A DNA stretch of 64,000 nt from UBA2357 sp002344625. Its GTDB lineage: Bacteria > Pseudomonadota > Gammaproteobacteria > Burkholderiales > Rhodocyclaceae. The notes under the pieces were generated by a model. That model saw only the letters and a list, made by a program, of their open reading frames with translations. It searched no databases and was not told where the DNA came from. Of this stretch, positions 9,022 through 18,204 are shown in pieces; position 1 is the stretch's first letter; each line of letters begins with the position of its first letter. The stretch spans positions 102,936-166,935 of the forward strand of contig CALKIH010000022.1 in assembly GCA_937995335.1 (NCBI GenBank). Direction: 5' to 3'. Made by a program: the position numbers and the translations under genes.

Positions 9022-9579
9022 ATGGCCGACCCCAAACCCTCTCTGCCTGGCCGCATTTCGCTTGCCTTCGGTACCTTCTTCGCGATCCTCGGCAATGCCG
9101 ATCTGGCCTCGAGCATCCGGCGCCTGCGCACCGGCGCGGCTGCCGAATCGGTGCCCGAGGCGCCACCCGAGACCGCGCCGGTGAGCCCCCTGCGCGAAGT
9201 GGCGCCGGATGCGGCGCTGCAGTTGCTGGCCTTGTTGCAGCGCGAAGCGCGCCTGGTCGATTTCGTCGAGGAAGACATTGCCGCCTACGCCGACGCCGAC
9301 GTCGGCGCGGCCGCGCGGCTCGTGCATGACGGTTGCCGCAAGGCGTTGCGCGAGCATTTCAGCCTCGAGCCGGTGCGGCACGAAAACGAAGGCGACCGGA
9401 TCAGCCTGCCGGCCGGCTTCGACGCCGCGGCGATCCGGGTGAGCGGCAACGTGGTCGGGCAGCCGCCTTTCGCCGGGCAACTCACCCATCGCGGCTGGCG
9501 GGTCGCCGCCTCCCGCTTGCCGAGCCTCTCGCAAGGCCACGACAGCACCATCATCGCCCCGGCGGAGGTCGAACTATGA
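9022..9579 (+). CDS. DUF2760 domain protein
   Basis: A 185-residue protein matching the DUF2760 family: a hydrophobic N-terminal stretch (LAFGTFFAILGNADL), a proline/alanine-rich linker, then the conserved domain from about residue 65 with LLALLQREARLVDFVEEDI and, at the end, SQGHDSTIIAPAEVEL. AGGAGAG lies just upstream of the ATG. Its stop overlaps the start of the first Hsp70-like gene (ATGA at 9576-9579). I know of no proven function for the family. Coupling to two Hsp70-like ATPases points to a shared chaperone-type function, possibly as an adaptor. That is inference. Confidence 0.85.
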   Translation: MADPKPSLPGRISLAFGTFFAILGNADLASSIRRLRTGAAAESVPEAPPETAPVSPLREVAPDAALQLLALLQREARLVDFVEEDIAAYADADVGAAARLVHDGCRKALREHFSLEPVRHENEGDRISLPAGFDAAAIRVSGNVVGQPPFAGQLTHRGWRVAASRLPSLSQGHDSTIIAPAEVEL

Positions 9580-11456
9580 GCGAGCACGATCTGGACCCGG
9601 CAGGGGATGACGGCGCGCCGCGCTACGCGATCGGGGTCGACCTCGGGACCACCCATTGCGCACTGTCGTACGTCGATACACGGGCGAGCGACGGCGAGCA
9701 GGCCGAACTTGCGGTGCTGCAGGTACCGCAACTGAGCGCCCCCGGCACGGTGGAGTCGCTGGCGCTGCTGCCGTCTTTCGTCTATCTGCCGCACGAGAGC
9801 GAACTCGCGCCGGGCGATCTCGGGCTGCCGTGGACTTCGGCGCAGGATTTCGCGGTCGGCGCGTTCGCGCGTGCGCGCGGCGCGACCACCCCGATTCGCA
9901 TGGTCGCGAGCGCCAAGAGCTGGCTGTGCCATCCCGGCGTCGACCGGCGCGGGCCGATCCTGCCCGCCGACGCGCCCGACGAGCTCGCACGCATCTCGCC
10001 GTTCGAGGCTTCGGTGCGCTACCTCGGCCATCTGCGCGAAGCCTGGAACGCGGCGCACCCCGACGCGCCCTTCGACGAGCAGGACGTCACCGTCACCATT
10101 CCCGCGTCGTTCGATCCGGTCGCGCGCGAACTCACCGCCGAGGCCGCGAGCGCCGCCGGTTATGCGCGCCTGACGCTGCTCGAGGAGCCGCAGGCCGCGC
10201 TCTACAGCTGGATCCAGAACAGTGCCGGCGCCTGGCGCAAGGCGGTCCGGCCCGGCGACATCATCCTCGTGGTCGATGTCGGTGGTGGCACCACCGACCT
10301 GTCGCTGATCGCGGTGGTCGAGCGTAATGGCACCCTCGAGCCGCACCGGGTGGCGGTCGGCGATCACATCCTGCTGGGCGGCGACAACATGGATCTCGCG
10401 CTCGCGTACGGGGTGGTGCGCAAGCTGGCGGCGCAGGGCACCAAGCTCGACGCTTGGCAGACGCGGGCGCTGTCGCACGCCTGCCGCGCGGCCAAGGAAG
10501 GCCTGCTGGGCGACGCGAGCCTCGAAGCAGTGCCGCTGGTGGTGCCCAGCCGTGGCTCGAAGCTGGTGGGCGGATCGATTCGCACCGAGCTCACCCGCGC
10601 CGAGCTCGACACCTTGCTGCTCGACGGCTTTTTTCCGCAGGTCGGCGTGTCGGAGCATCCCCAGGCGCGCGCGCGCAGCGCGCTCACCCAACTGGGCCTG
10701 CCGTATGCGCAGGACGCCGCCGTCACCCGCCACCTCGCCGCCTTTCTGACCCGCCAGCGCGACGCCACCGCCGAACTCGAGGGTTTCGACGCGGCGCCGC
10801 CGGCCGACGCGAGCTTCCTGCATCCGACCGCGGTCCTGTTCAACGGCGGGGTGCTGAAGTCCGAGTTGCTCGCCCAGCGTCTGTTGGCCACGCTCGCGGC
10901 CTGGCTCGATGCCGAAGGGGCGCCGCCGGCGCGCCTGCTCGCCGGGGCCGATCTGGACCTGGCGGTGGCGCGCGGCGCCGCGTACTACGGCTATGTGCGC
11001 CGTGGCCGCGGGGTGCGCATTCGCGGCGGCACCGCCCGCGCCTACTACGTCGCGGTCGAATCCGCGATGCCGGCCGTGCCCGGCATGGAGCCGCCGATCG
11101 AGGCACTGTGCCTCGCGCCGTTCGGGATGGAGGAGGGGACCGAGGCGCCCTTGCCGGCGCAGGAGTTCGGCCTGGTGGTGGGCGAGCCGGTGCGGTTTCG
11201 CTTCTTCGGGTCGTCGGTGCGGCGGCAGGACCAGGTGGGCACGCTGCTCGACGCCTGGAACGACGACGAACTGCAGGAGCTCGACGAGATCGAGGCGACG
11301 CTGCCGGCCGACGGGCGCAAGGCAGGCGAGATCGTGCGGGTCAGGCTGCATGCGCGGGTGACCGAGGCGGGCACGCTGGAACTCGAGGCCGTGCCGGCCG
11401 ACGGCGATCAGCGCTGGAAGGTCGAGTTCGAGGTGCGCGCCGATACCCCGGCCTGA
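9576..11456 (+). CDS. Hsp70-family ATPase (first of pair)
   Basis: A 626-residue Hsp70-like protein. The actin-type ATPase motifs are present: phosphate-1 GVDLGTTHCALSY near residue 19, phosphate-2 VVDVGGGTTDLSL near residue 230, and an adenosine motif VLFNGGVLKSE near residue 420. LGGDNMDLALA takes the place of the usual GGEDFD segment. The C-terminal part is short and does not resemble the DnaK substrate-binding domain plus helical lid, so this is not DnaK or HscA. The ATG at 9576 is chosen because it overlaps the DUF2760 stop; the open frame extends further left without support. The second Hsp70-like gene follows after 14 bases. ATP-driven binding of a specific client is likely, but the client is unknown. 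Confidence 0.88.
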   Translation: MSEHDLDPAGDDGAPRYAIGVDLGTTHCALSYVDTRASDGEQAELAVLQVPQLSAPGTVESLALLPSFVYLPHESELAPGDLGLPWTSAQDFAVGAFARARGATTPIRMVASAKSWLCHPGVDRRGPILPADAPDELARISPFEASVRYLGHLREAWNAAHPDAPFDEQDVTVTIPASFDPVARELTAEAASAAGYARLTLLEEPQAALYSWIQNSAGAWRKAVRPGDIILVVDVGGGTTDLSLIAVVERNGTLEPHRVAVGDHILLGGDNMDLALAYGVVRKLAAQGTKLDAWQTRALSHACRAAKEGLLGDASLEAVPLVVPSRGSKLVGGSIRTELTRAELDTLLLDGFFPQVGVSEHPQARARSALTQLGLPYAQDAAVTRHLAAFLTRQRDATAELEGFDAAPPADASFLHPTAVLFNGGVLKSELLAQRLLATLAAWLDAEGAPPARLLAGADLDLAVARGAAYYGYVRRGRGVRIRGGTARAYYVAVESAMPAVPGMEPPIEALCLAPFGMEEGTEAPLPAQEFGLVVGEPVRFRFFGSSVRRQDQVGTLLDAWNDDELQELDEIEATLPADGRKAGEIVRVRLHARVTEAGTLELEAVPADGDQRWKVEFEVRADTPA

Positions 11457-11470
11457 GATGAACGGGCGTT

Positions 11471-14338
11471 GTGATCGGGCGCATGTCGCCCTGTGCCGCC
11501 TTGCAGACCGGGTGCCGCGTGTCGGTTGAGAGGCCGGTGCGCGGCTACCGCGTGGGCATCGACCTGGGCACCAGCCACACCGTGGTGGCGTTCGCCGCGC
11601 CGGGCAGCGACGAGATCCGCCTGTTGCCGATCGCGCAACTGGTGGCGCCGGGCACGGTGGCCGAGCGGCCCCTGCTGCCCTCGGTGCGCTACCACCCGGC
11701 CGAAGGCGAGCTGGCGCCGGGTGAAACCCATTTGCCCTGGACGGTGCCGGACCCGGGCGGGGTCGCGCAGGCGGTCGTCGGCAGCCTCGCCCGCGATCTG
11801 GGCGCGCAGGTGCCGGGGCGGGTGGTGGCAAGTGCCAAGAGCTGGCTGTCGCATGCCGCCGTCGACAGGCTCGCGCCGATCCTGCCATGGGGTGCGGGCG
11901 AGGAGGTGGCCAAGGTGTCGCCGCTCGCCGCGAGCGCGAGCTATCTCGCCCACGCGCGCGCGGCGTGGCGGCGGCAGTTTCCCGACGCGCCGCTGGAAGA
12001 CCAGGAACTGGTGCTCACCGTGCCGGCCTCGTTCGACGAGGGCGCGCGCGCGCTCACGCTCGAGGCGGCGCGGCTGGCCGGTCTGCCCAGGCTGCGCCTG
12101 CTCGAGGAGCCGCAGGCCGCCTGCTATGACTGGCTGTTCCGTCAGCGTGCGAACCTGGCCGCCGAGCTACACCTGAGCCGCCTGCTGCTGGTGTGCGACG
12201 TCGGCGGCGGCACCACCGATTTCACCCTGATCCAGGTCGCCCACGATCCGGCCGCGGGCGGCGTCCCGACGCTCACCCGCATCGGGGTGGGCGAGCACCT
12301 GATGCTGGGTGGCGACAACATGGATCTGGCGCTCGCGCATCTGCTCGAGCCGCGCCTCGCCGAAGCCGGGCAACGCCTGAGCACCGCACGCTTCTCGCAA
12401 CTGGTGCAGCACTGCCGCATGGCCAAGGAGCACCTGCTGGTCGCCGAGGCGCCCGAAGGCGTCAAGGTGACCCTGCTCGGCAGCGGCGCCCGGCTGGTGG
12501 GCGGTGCCCGCTCGGTCGAACTGAGCCGCGACGAAGTGATACAGCTTGCGGTCGACGGCTTCTTTCCCGCCGCCGCGCCGGATGAGGCGCCGCGGCGGCG
12601 GCGCGCCGGGATCGTCGAATTCGGCCTGCCGTACCCGGCCGATCCGGCGATCACGCGCCATCTGGGCGAATTCCTGCGCCGCCATGCCACGGTGGCCGGC
12701 GAGGCGCTGGGCCTGGCAGGGGGCGGCGCGCTGGCGGTGCCGGATACGGTGTTGCTCAACGGCGGCGTGTTTCATTCGCCGCTACTGGCCGCGCGCCTCG
12801 TCGACACCCTCGCCGACTGGCGCGGGGCGCCGCCGCGCGTGCTGGCCAATGCCGATCCCGACGTGGCGGTGGCGCTCGGCGCGGTAGCCTGCGCGCTCGT
12901 TCGCGAGGGCCTGGCCCCGGCGATCGGCGGAGGTTCGGCGCGCAGCTATTTTCTGGTGATCGAGGACGAACCGGATGGTGCTGCGGCGCGCCCACGTGCC
13001 ATCTGTGTGCTGCCGCGCGGTGCGGGCGAGGGCGAAGAGGTTCACCTGGCCGACCGGCGTTTCGGCTTGCGCGTGGGGCAACCGGTGCGCTTTCACGTGG
13101 TCGCGTCGAGCGCCGATGTCGTCTATGCGCCGGGCGAACTGGTGTCGCTCGAAGGGGATGCGTTCGTGCGCTTGCCGCCGATCGCAACCGTCGTCGAGGC
13201 CGGGGGCGAAAGCGGGGCGCGTGGCGAGGTCATGGTGGCGCTCGCCAGCACCATGACCGAAATCGGCACCCTGCGGATGCACTGCGTGAGCGTCGCGGAG
13301 CCGGAGCGGCGCTGGCTGCTGGAGTTCGAACTGCGGGCGCGCGAGGAGGATGCTGCCGTGGTCGATCCGCGTGCCGGACTGCCGCCCCGTTTCGAGTCGG
13401 CGGTCGAGCGCATGGACAAGGTTTTCGGCGCGCCGTCGCGCGACGGCGCCGACAAGCCGGTGCGACAGCTGCGCGGTGAGCTGGAAGGATTGCTCGGCCG
13501 GCGCGACGACTGGGACATGGCGCTCGCTCGCGCGTTGTTCGATGCGTTGTGGGCGCGCGCGCGGCGGCGGCGGCGCACCGCCGAGCACGAGCGGGCCTGG
13601 CTGAATCTTGTCGGCTACTGCCTGCGTCCCGGTATCGGTGCGCCCCTCGACGGCTGGCGCGTGGCACAGCTGTGGCCGCTGTTCGAGCAGGGCATCCAGT
13701 ATGTCAACGAACGCCAGAACTGGTCGGAATGGTGGACGCTGTGGCGCCGGGTCGCCGCCGGCCTGGACGAGGCGGCGCAACTGGTGCTGCTCGAGCGTGT
13801 GGCCGAGCAGCTCGAAGCCGCGGTCGCGGCGCCGCGCCGCAATCCCGGCGCGGCAGCGGGGGCCTATGACGACATGGTGCGCCTCGCGGCCTCGCTCGAG
13901 CGGGCGCCGCTGGGCCACAAGGTCGAAGTGGGTCGATGGCTGCTCGAACGCCTGGCCCAGCCGGCCGAGAAACCCCAGGCATGGTGGGCTTTGGGCCGGG
14001 TCGGCGCGCGCGAGCCGCTTTATGCCAGTCCGCACACGGTGGTGCCGCCCGAAGTGGCGGGCGGCTGGCTCGACGCGGTCCTGGCCTTGAACTGGAAAAA
14101 AGTCGAGCCGGCGGCATTCGCGGCCGCGCAGCTCGCACGCCTTACCGGCGACCGCGCCCGCGACCTGCCGCCCGGGCTGCGTGAAGAAGTGGCGCGGCGG
14201 CTGACCCAGGCGGGCGCGCCCGAGCGCTGGATCAACCAGGTGCGCAGCGTCGTGGCACTGGATGAGGCCGACCGGCGGCGCGCCTTCGGCGAATCGCTGC
14301 CGGCGGGCTTGACGCTGATCGAGCGCTCACCCGAATGA
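11471..14338 (+). CDS. Hsp70-family protein with C-terminal DUF3731 extension (second of pair)
   Basis: An Hsp70-like protein of up to 955 residues. The ATPase motifs GIDLGTSHTVVAF, CDVGGGTTDFTL, LGGDNMDLALA and VLLNGGVFHSP are all present and closely parallel those of the preceding gene, showing an old duplication. After about residue 620 it continues as a largely helical, Arg/Trp-rich extension matching the DUF3731 region found on such proteins. The start is uncertain: GTG at 11471, ATG at 11483 and GTG at 11519 are all in frame, and the last leaves the shortest leader before the first beta strand. No DnaJ or GrpE gene is nearby. It presumably works with its partner and the DUF2760 protein. 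Confidence 0.87.
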   Translation: MIGRMSPCAALQTGCRVSVERPVRGYRVGIDLGTSHTVVAFAAPGSDEIRLLPIAQLVAPGTVAERPLLPSVRYHPAEGELAPGETHLPWTVPDPGGVAQAVVGSLARDLGAQVPGRVVASAKSWLSHAAVDRLAPILPWGAGEEVAKVSPLAASASYLAHARAAWRRQFPDAPLEDQELVLTVPASFDEGARALTLEAARLAGLPRLRLLEEPQAACYDWLFRQRANLAAELHLSRLLLVCDVGGGTTDFTLIQVAHDPAAGGVPTLTRIGVGEHLMLGGDNMDLALAHLLEPRLAEAGQRLSTARFSQLVQHCRMAKEHLLVAEAPEGVKVTLLGSGARLVGGARSVELSRDEVIQLAVDGFFPAAAPDEAPRRRRAGIVEFGLPYPADPAITRHLGEFLRRHATVAGEALGLAGGGALAVPDTVLLNGGVFHSPLLAARLVDTLADWRGAPPRVLANADPDVAVALGAVACALVREGLAPAIGGGSARSYFLVIEDEPDGAAARPRAICVLPRGAGEGEEVHLADRRFGLRVGQPVRFHVVASSADVVYAPGELVSLEGDAFVRLPPIATVVEAGGESGARGEVMVALASTMTEIGTLRMHCVSVAEPERRWLLEFELRAREEDAAVVDPRAGLPPRFESAVERMDKVFGAPSRDGADKPVRQLRGELEGLLGRRDDWDMALARALFDALWARARRRRRTAEHERAWLNLVGYCLRPGIGAPLDGWRVAQLWPLFEQGIQYVNERQNWSEWWTLWRRVAAGLDEAAQLVLLERVAEQLEAAVAAPRRNPGAAAGAYDDMVRLAASLERAPLGHKVEVGRWLLERLAQPAEKPQAWWALGRVGAREPLYASPHTVVPPEVAGGWLDAVLALNWKKVEPAAFAAAQLARLTGDRARDLPPGLREEVARRLTQAGAPERWINQVRSVVALDEADRRRAFGESLPAGLTLIERSPE

Positions 14339-14371
14339 CGCCGTCGCGCGCTCGGGTGGAGCGTGGCCGCG

Positions 14372-14653
14372 TCAGTCGCGGCGGCTGGTGACTTCGAGCA
14401 GGTGATAGCCGAACTGGGTCTTGACCGGACCCTGAACGACATTGATCGGGGCGCTGAACACCACGGTGTCGAATTCCTTGACCATCTGCCCGGGGCCGAA
14501 GGAACCCAGGTTGCCGCCATCGCGGCCCGACGGGCAGGTCGAGTGTTCTTTTGCCAATTGGGCAAAATCGGCGCCGGCCTCGATCGCGGTCTTCAGTTCG
14601 TTGCAGCGGGCTTCGGTATCGACGAGGATGTGGCGGGCAGTGGCTTTGGCCAT
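14372..14653 (-). CDS. ppiC: PpiC-type parvulin peptidyl-prolyl isomerase
   Basis: A 93-residue stand-alone parvulin, the same length as E. coli PpiC. It begins MAKATARHILVDTE with the conserved ARHIL histidine. The central GRDGGNLGSFGPGQMVKEFD and terminal TQFGYHLLEV are the classical rotamase signatures. There is no signal peptide, so it should act in the cytoplasm. GGAG (in plus orientation CTCC at 14661-14664) precedes the start. It is convergent with the second Hsp70-like gene and divergent from gshA. The short C-terminus after HLLEV is normal for single-domain members. Confidence 0.92.
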   Translation of the reverse strand: MAKATARHILVDTEARCNELKTAIEAGADFAQLAKEHSTCPSGRDGGNLGSFGPGQMVKEFDTVVFSAPINVVQGPVKTQFGYHLLEVTSRRD

Positions 14654-14875
14654 CGGAGGGCTCCTTGGGTGAAAGAGCCGCAGAGACTACCGCAAACCGG
14701 GCCGGAGTCAATCGCCGCGGCGGCGGACCGGCCTGGATATCCCGATCTCCGCTCACCGGCCGAAGACCGTCGGGCGCGCACCCGAATGGTGAGCGCCGCT
14801 CATGGTCTGGTGTAAGATGGCCGCCAAACGATTCGCCGCAGCCGTTTCGCTGCGGCCCACGCGAGAACAGCATTT

Positions 14876-16171
14876 ATGGTCCCACACCTCACCACCGCGC
14901 TGACCGGCCCGCTGCTGGAGCTTGAAAAACGCTTTCTCGATTCCGCGAGCGATATCGAGCAGTGGATGCGGGTACAGTGGCAGGATCACATGCCGCCGTT
15001 CTACGGATCGACCGATCTGCGCAATTCGGGCTTCAAGCTCGCGCCGGTCGACATGAACCTGTTTCCGGGCGGATTCAACAATCTGCCGGATGCCTTCATG
15101 CCGCTGTGCGTGCAGGCGGCGCAGGCGGCGATCGAGCGCATCTGCCCGGATGCGCGGCACCTGCTGCTGATTCCCGAGAACCACACCCGCAACCAGTTCT
15201 ATCTGCAGAACGTCGCGAAGCTGGTCGCGATCCTGCGTCTCACCGGGCTCAACGTGCGTATCGGCAGCCTCTTGCCCGACATCACCGCGCCGACCACGCT
15301 CGAGCTTCCCGACGGCGCCACGCTGACCCTCGAACCCTTGCTGCGCAAGGACGGGCGGATCGGACTGGCCGGATTCGATCCGTGCGCGGTATTGCTCAAC
15401 AACGATTTGTCGGCCGGCGTGCCGGGGCTGCTCAGGGGGCTGGACGAACAGTGGGTGATTCCGCCCCTGCATGCCGGCTGGCATGTTCGGCGCAAGTCCC
15501 GCCACGCCGCGGCCTACGACCGGGTGGCGCGCGAGTTCGCCGATGTCATCGGCATCGATCCGTGGCGCATCAACCCCGAGTTCGGGGTGTGCGGGCAGAT
15601 CAACTTCCAGGAGCGCACCGGCGAGGAATGCCTGGCTGCGCAGGTGGATGCGCTGCTTACCGGGATTCGCGCCAAGTATCGGGAGTACGGCATCACCGAG
15701 ACGCCGTTCGTGGTGGTCAAGGCCGATGCCGGCACCTACGGCATGGGCGTCATGACGGTCAAGGACGCGTCCGAGGTGATCGGGCTCAACCGCCGCCAGC
15801 GCAACAAGATGGCCGTGGTCAAGGAAGGCCTACAGGTGCACGAAGTGATCATCCAGGAGGGCGTGCATACTTTCGAGACGCTCGATTCGGCGGTGGCCGA
15901 GCCGGTGATCTACATGATGGACCATTATGTGGTGGGCGGTTTCTACCGGGTGCATACCGAGCGCGGCCGGGACGAGAATCTCAATGCGCCGGGCATGCAT
16001 TTCCGTCCGCTGGCCTTCGACACCTGCTGCACGCTGCCGGACAGCGGCCAGGCGCCGGATGCGCCGCCGAACCGCTTCTACGCCTATGGTGTGGTCGCAC
16101 GTCTGGCCCTGCTGGCCGCGTCGGTCGAGATCGAGGAGACCGCGCCGGCCGAAGCCGAAGCGCTGGTCTGA
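14876..16171 (+). CDS. gshA: Glutamate--cysteine ligase (proteobacterial GshA, PF08886 type)
   Basis: A 431-residue enzyme of the GshA family (PF08886) found in beta- and gammaproteobacteria, distinct from the E. coli type. It makes gamma-glutamylcysteine from glutamate, cysteine and ATP, the first step of glutathione synthesis. Recognisable blocks are YGSTDLRNSGFKLAPVD, LIPENHTRN, NPEFGVCGQINFQERTGEE and VVKADAGTYGMGVMTV. A possible -10 (TAAGAT, 14813-14818) lies about 60 bases upstream, without a convincing -35. The glutathione synthetase gene follows after 24 bases, so both steps are co-transcribed. Confidence 0.93.
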   Translation: MVPHLTTALTGPLLELEKRFLDSASDIEQWMRVQWQDHMPPFYGSTDLRNSGFKLAPVDMNLFPGGFNNLPDAFMPLCVQAAQAAIERICPDARHLLLIPENHTRNQFYLQNVAKLVAILRLTGLNVRIGSLLPDITAPTTLELPDGATLTLEPLLRKDGRIGLAGFDPCAVLLNNDLSAGVPGLLRGLDEQWVIPPLHAGWHVRRKSRHAAAYDRVAREFADVIGIDPWRINPEFGVCGQINFQERTGEECLAAQVDALLTGIRAKYREYGITETPFVVVKADAGTYGMGVMTVKDASEVIGLNRRQRNKMAVVKEGLQVHEVIIQEGVHTFETLDSAVAEPVIYMMDHYVVGGFYRVHTERGRDENLNAPGMHFRPLAFDTCCTLPDSGQAPDAPPNRFYAYGVVARLALLAASVEIEETAPAEAEALV

Positions 16172-16195
16172 ACAGCACCGGAATACCGAGCACTC

Positions 16196-17149
16196 ATGGC
16201 ACGCAGCCTCAAACTCGCCTTCATTCTCGATCCGCTCGAGCATCTGAAACCCTACAAGGACTCGAGCGTCGCGATGATGCGCGAGGCGACCCGGCGCGGT
16301 CACGCGGTCTTTGCGGTGCGGCGCGAGGCGTTGGCCTGGCGGGACGGGGTGGTGTCCGCGCGGGCGGTTTCCCTGCGCGTCTCGGCTGACGATCATGCCT
16401 GGTACGAGGCCGGCCAGACCGCCGAGACGCCGCTCGCTGCGTTCGATGCGGTGGTGATGCGCCAGGATCCGCCCTTCGATTTCGAGTATGTCGCCGCCAC
16501 CTGGCTGCTCGAGCGGGCGGTGGCGGGCGGCGCGCGGGTGTTCAACGACCCGCGCGCGATTCGTGATCATTCCGAAAAGCTCGCGATCACCGAATTCGCG
16601 CAGTTCATCGCGACCACGCTGGTGTCGCGCGAAGCGGTGGACATCCACGCCTTCATCTCCGAATTCGGCGACGTGGTGTTGAAACCGCTCGACGGCATGG
16701 GCGGCAGCCAGATTTTCAGGGTGCGCGCGGATGACCCCAATCGCAATGTGATCGTCGAAACCCTGACCGTCGATGGGCGGCGCACGATCATGGCGCAGCG
16801 CTATCTGCCCGAGATCGTCGAGGGCGACAAGCGGGTGCTGATCATCGGGGGCGAGGTCGTGCCGTATGCGCTCGCGCGCATTCCCAAGGCGGGCGAAACC
16901 CGTGGCAATCTCGCCGCCGGCGGGCGCGGCGTGGCCATGCCGCTGACCGCGCGCGAGCGCGAGATTGCCGAGGCGCTCGCACCGGTGCTGTGGGCGCGCG
17001 GTCTGATGGTGATCGGACTCGACGTCATCGGCGGCTGCCTGACCGAGGTCAATTGCACCAGCCCCACCTGCTTCGTCGAGATCGGCGCGCAGACCGGGTT
17101 TTCGGTTGCCGGACTGTTCGTCGACAAGCTCGAAGCTGCCTGCGCATGA
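16196..17149 (+). CDS. gshB: Glutathione synthetase
   Basis: A 317-residue ATP-grasp ligase that joins glycine to gamma-glutamylcysteine. Signatures in order: AFILDPLEHLKPYKDSS at the N-terminus, MRQDPPFDFEY in the middle, then the ATP-grasp core VLKPLDGMGGSQIFRV and MAQRYLPEI. The end has GLDVIGGCLTEVNCTSPTC, which holds the metal-binding residues. The length is normal for prokaryotic GshB. It lies directly behind gshA, and its stop overlaps the apbE start by four bases (ATGA at 17146). Confidence 0.94.
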   Translation: MARSLKLAFILDPLEHLKPYKDSSVAMMREATRRGHAVFAVRREALAWRDGVVSARAVSLRVSADDHAWYEAGQTAETPLAAFDAVVMRQDPPFDFEYVAATWLLERAVAGGARVFNDPRAIRDHSEKLAITEFAQFIATTLVSREAVDIHAFISEFGDVVLKPLDGMGGSQIFRVRADDPNRNVIVETLTVDGRRTIMAQRYLPEIVEGDKRVLIIGGEVVPYALARIPKAGETRGNLAAGGRGVAMPLTAREREIAEALAPVLWARGLMVIGLDVIGGCLTEVNCTSPTCFVEIGAQTGFSVAGLFVDKLEAACA

Positions 17150-18204
17150 TCCGCGGCGAGGTTCTTGTTCGCCGCCTGGCTGCGGCGTTTCTCGCATTGC
17201 TCGTCGTCGTCGCGTCGCAGGGGTGTTCGCGCCCGCAGGTGATGCACCAGGAGGCGTACGTATTCGGCACGCGGGTCGATCTGAGCGTGTATGGCGAGAC
17301 CGCCGAGACCGCCGAGACCGCCATGGCCGCGGTGCTGCGAGAGTTCGATCGCCTGCATCGTAGCTATCACGCCTGGGAGCCGTCCGAGCTCACCCGGCTG
17401 AACGAGGCGATCGCGCGCGGCGAGCGTATCGAGGTGTCGGACGAGCTTGCCGCGCTGCTGAGGGATGCGCAACGGCTGGCCGCGCTCGGCGACGGCCTCT
17501 TCGATCCGGCCATTGGCAGCTTGATCGCGCTGTGGGGGTTTCATGACGACGAATTCGTGCCGGTCCGCCCCGAACCCGATGCGCTTGCGGCGCTGATCGC
17601 AGCCCATCCGCGCATGACCGATCTGAGCATCGATGGCAACTGGGTCTCGAGTGCCAATCCGGCGGTGCGGATCGACCTGGGCGGGTACGCCAAGGGCTAT
17701 GCGCTCGACCGGGCGGTCGCGATCTTGCGCGAGCGCGGCATCGCGAATGCGCTGGTGAACATCGGCGGCAATGTCATGGCCTTGGGCGGCAAGGGAAATA
17801 CGCCGTGGCGCCTGGGCATCCAGCATCCGCGTGAGCCGCGCCCGCTCGCAACCCTGCCGATCTACGACGGCGAGGCGATCGGCACCTCGGGCGACTACCA
17901 GCGGTTTTTCGAACTCGACGGTGTGCGCTACGCCCACCTGCTCGATCCGCGCAGCGGCGAGCCTGCGCGCGGAACGCAGTCCTTGTCGGTGTTGATCACG
18001 CCGCGCGCCGATGCCGGCACGCTCTCGGATGCCGCCAGCAAGCCCGCGTTCATCGCCGCCGACGGCTGGCGCGAGCAAACCCGCCGCTACGGCATCGAGC
18101 ATGCGTTGAGGGTCGATCAGGATGGCGTGATCGAGGTCACGCGGGCATTGCGTGCGCGCCTGCAGTTCCCGTCCGGCATCGGGCCGGTGCGGGTCGTCGA
18201 TTGA
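17146..18204 (+). CDS. apbE: FAD:protein FMN transferase (ApbE), lipoprotein
   Basis: A 352-residue ApbE-type flavin transferase, which attaches FMN to Thr/Ser of target proteins such as Nqr/Rnf subunits in a Mg2+-dependent reaction. The N-terminus is a signal peptide ending in a lipobox-like SQGCS near residue 27, so it is probably a periplasmic lipoprotein. Family motifs are FGTRVDLSVYG, the AKGYALDRAV segment after RIDLGGYAKG, and GGNVMALGGK. AIGTSGDYQRFFE then precedes the HLLDPRSGEPA metal-site segment. The start ATG overlaps the gshB stop. No Nqr or Rnf gene is visible in the window, so its target is elsewhere; the pairing with glutathione genes is unusual. Confidence 0.9.
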   Translation: MIRGEVLVRRLAAAFLALLVVVASQGCSRPQVMHQEAYVFGTRVDLSVYGETAETAETAMAAVLREFDRLHRSYHAWEPSELTRLNEAIARGERIEVSDELAALLRDAQRLAALGDGLFDPAIGSLIALWGFHDDEFVPVRPEPDALAALIAAHPRMTDLSIDGNWVSSANPAVRIDLGGYAKGYALDRAVAILRERGIANALVNIGGNVMALGGKGNTPWRLGIQHPREPRPLATLPIYDGEAIGTSGDYQRFFELDGVRYAHLLDPRSGEPARGTQSLSVLITPRADAGTLSDAASKPAFIAADGWREQTRRYGIEHALRVDQDGVIEVTRALRARLQFPSGIGPVRVVD

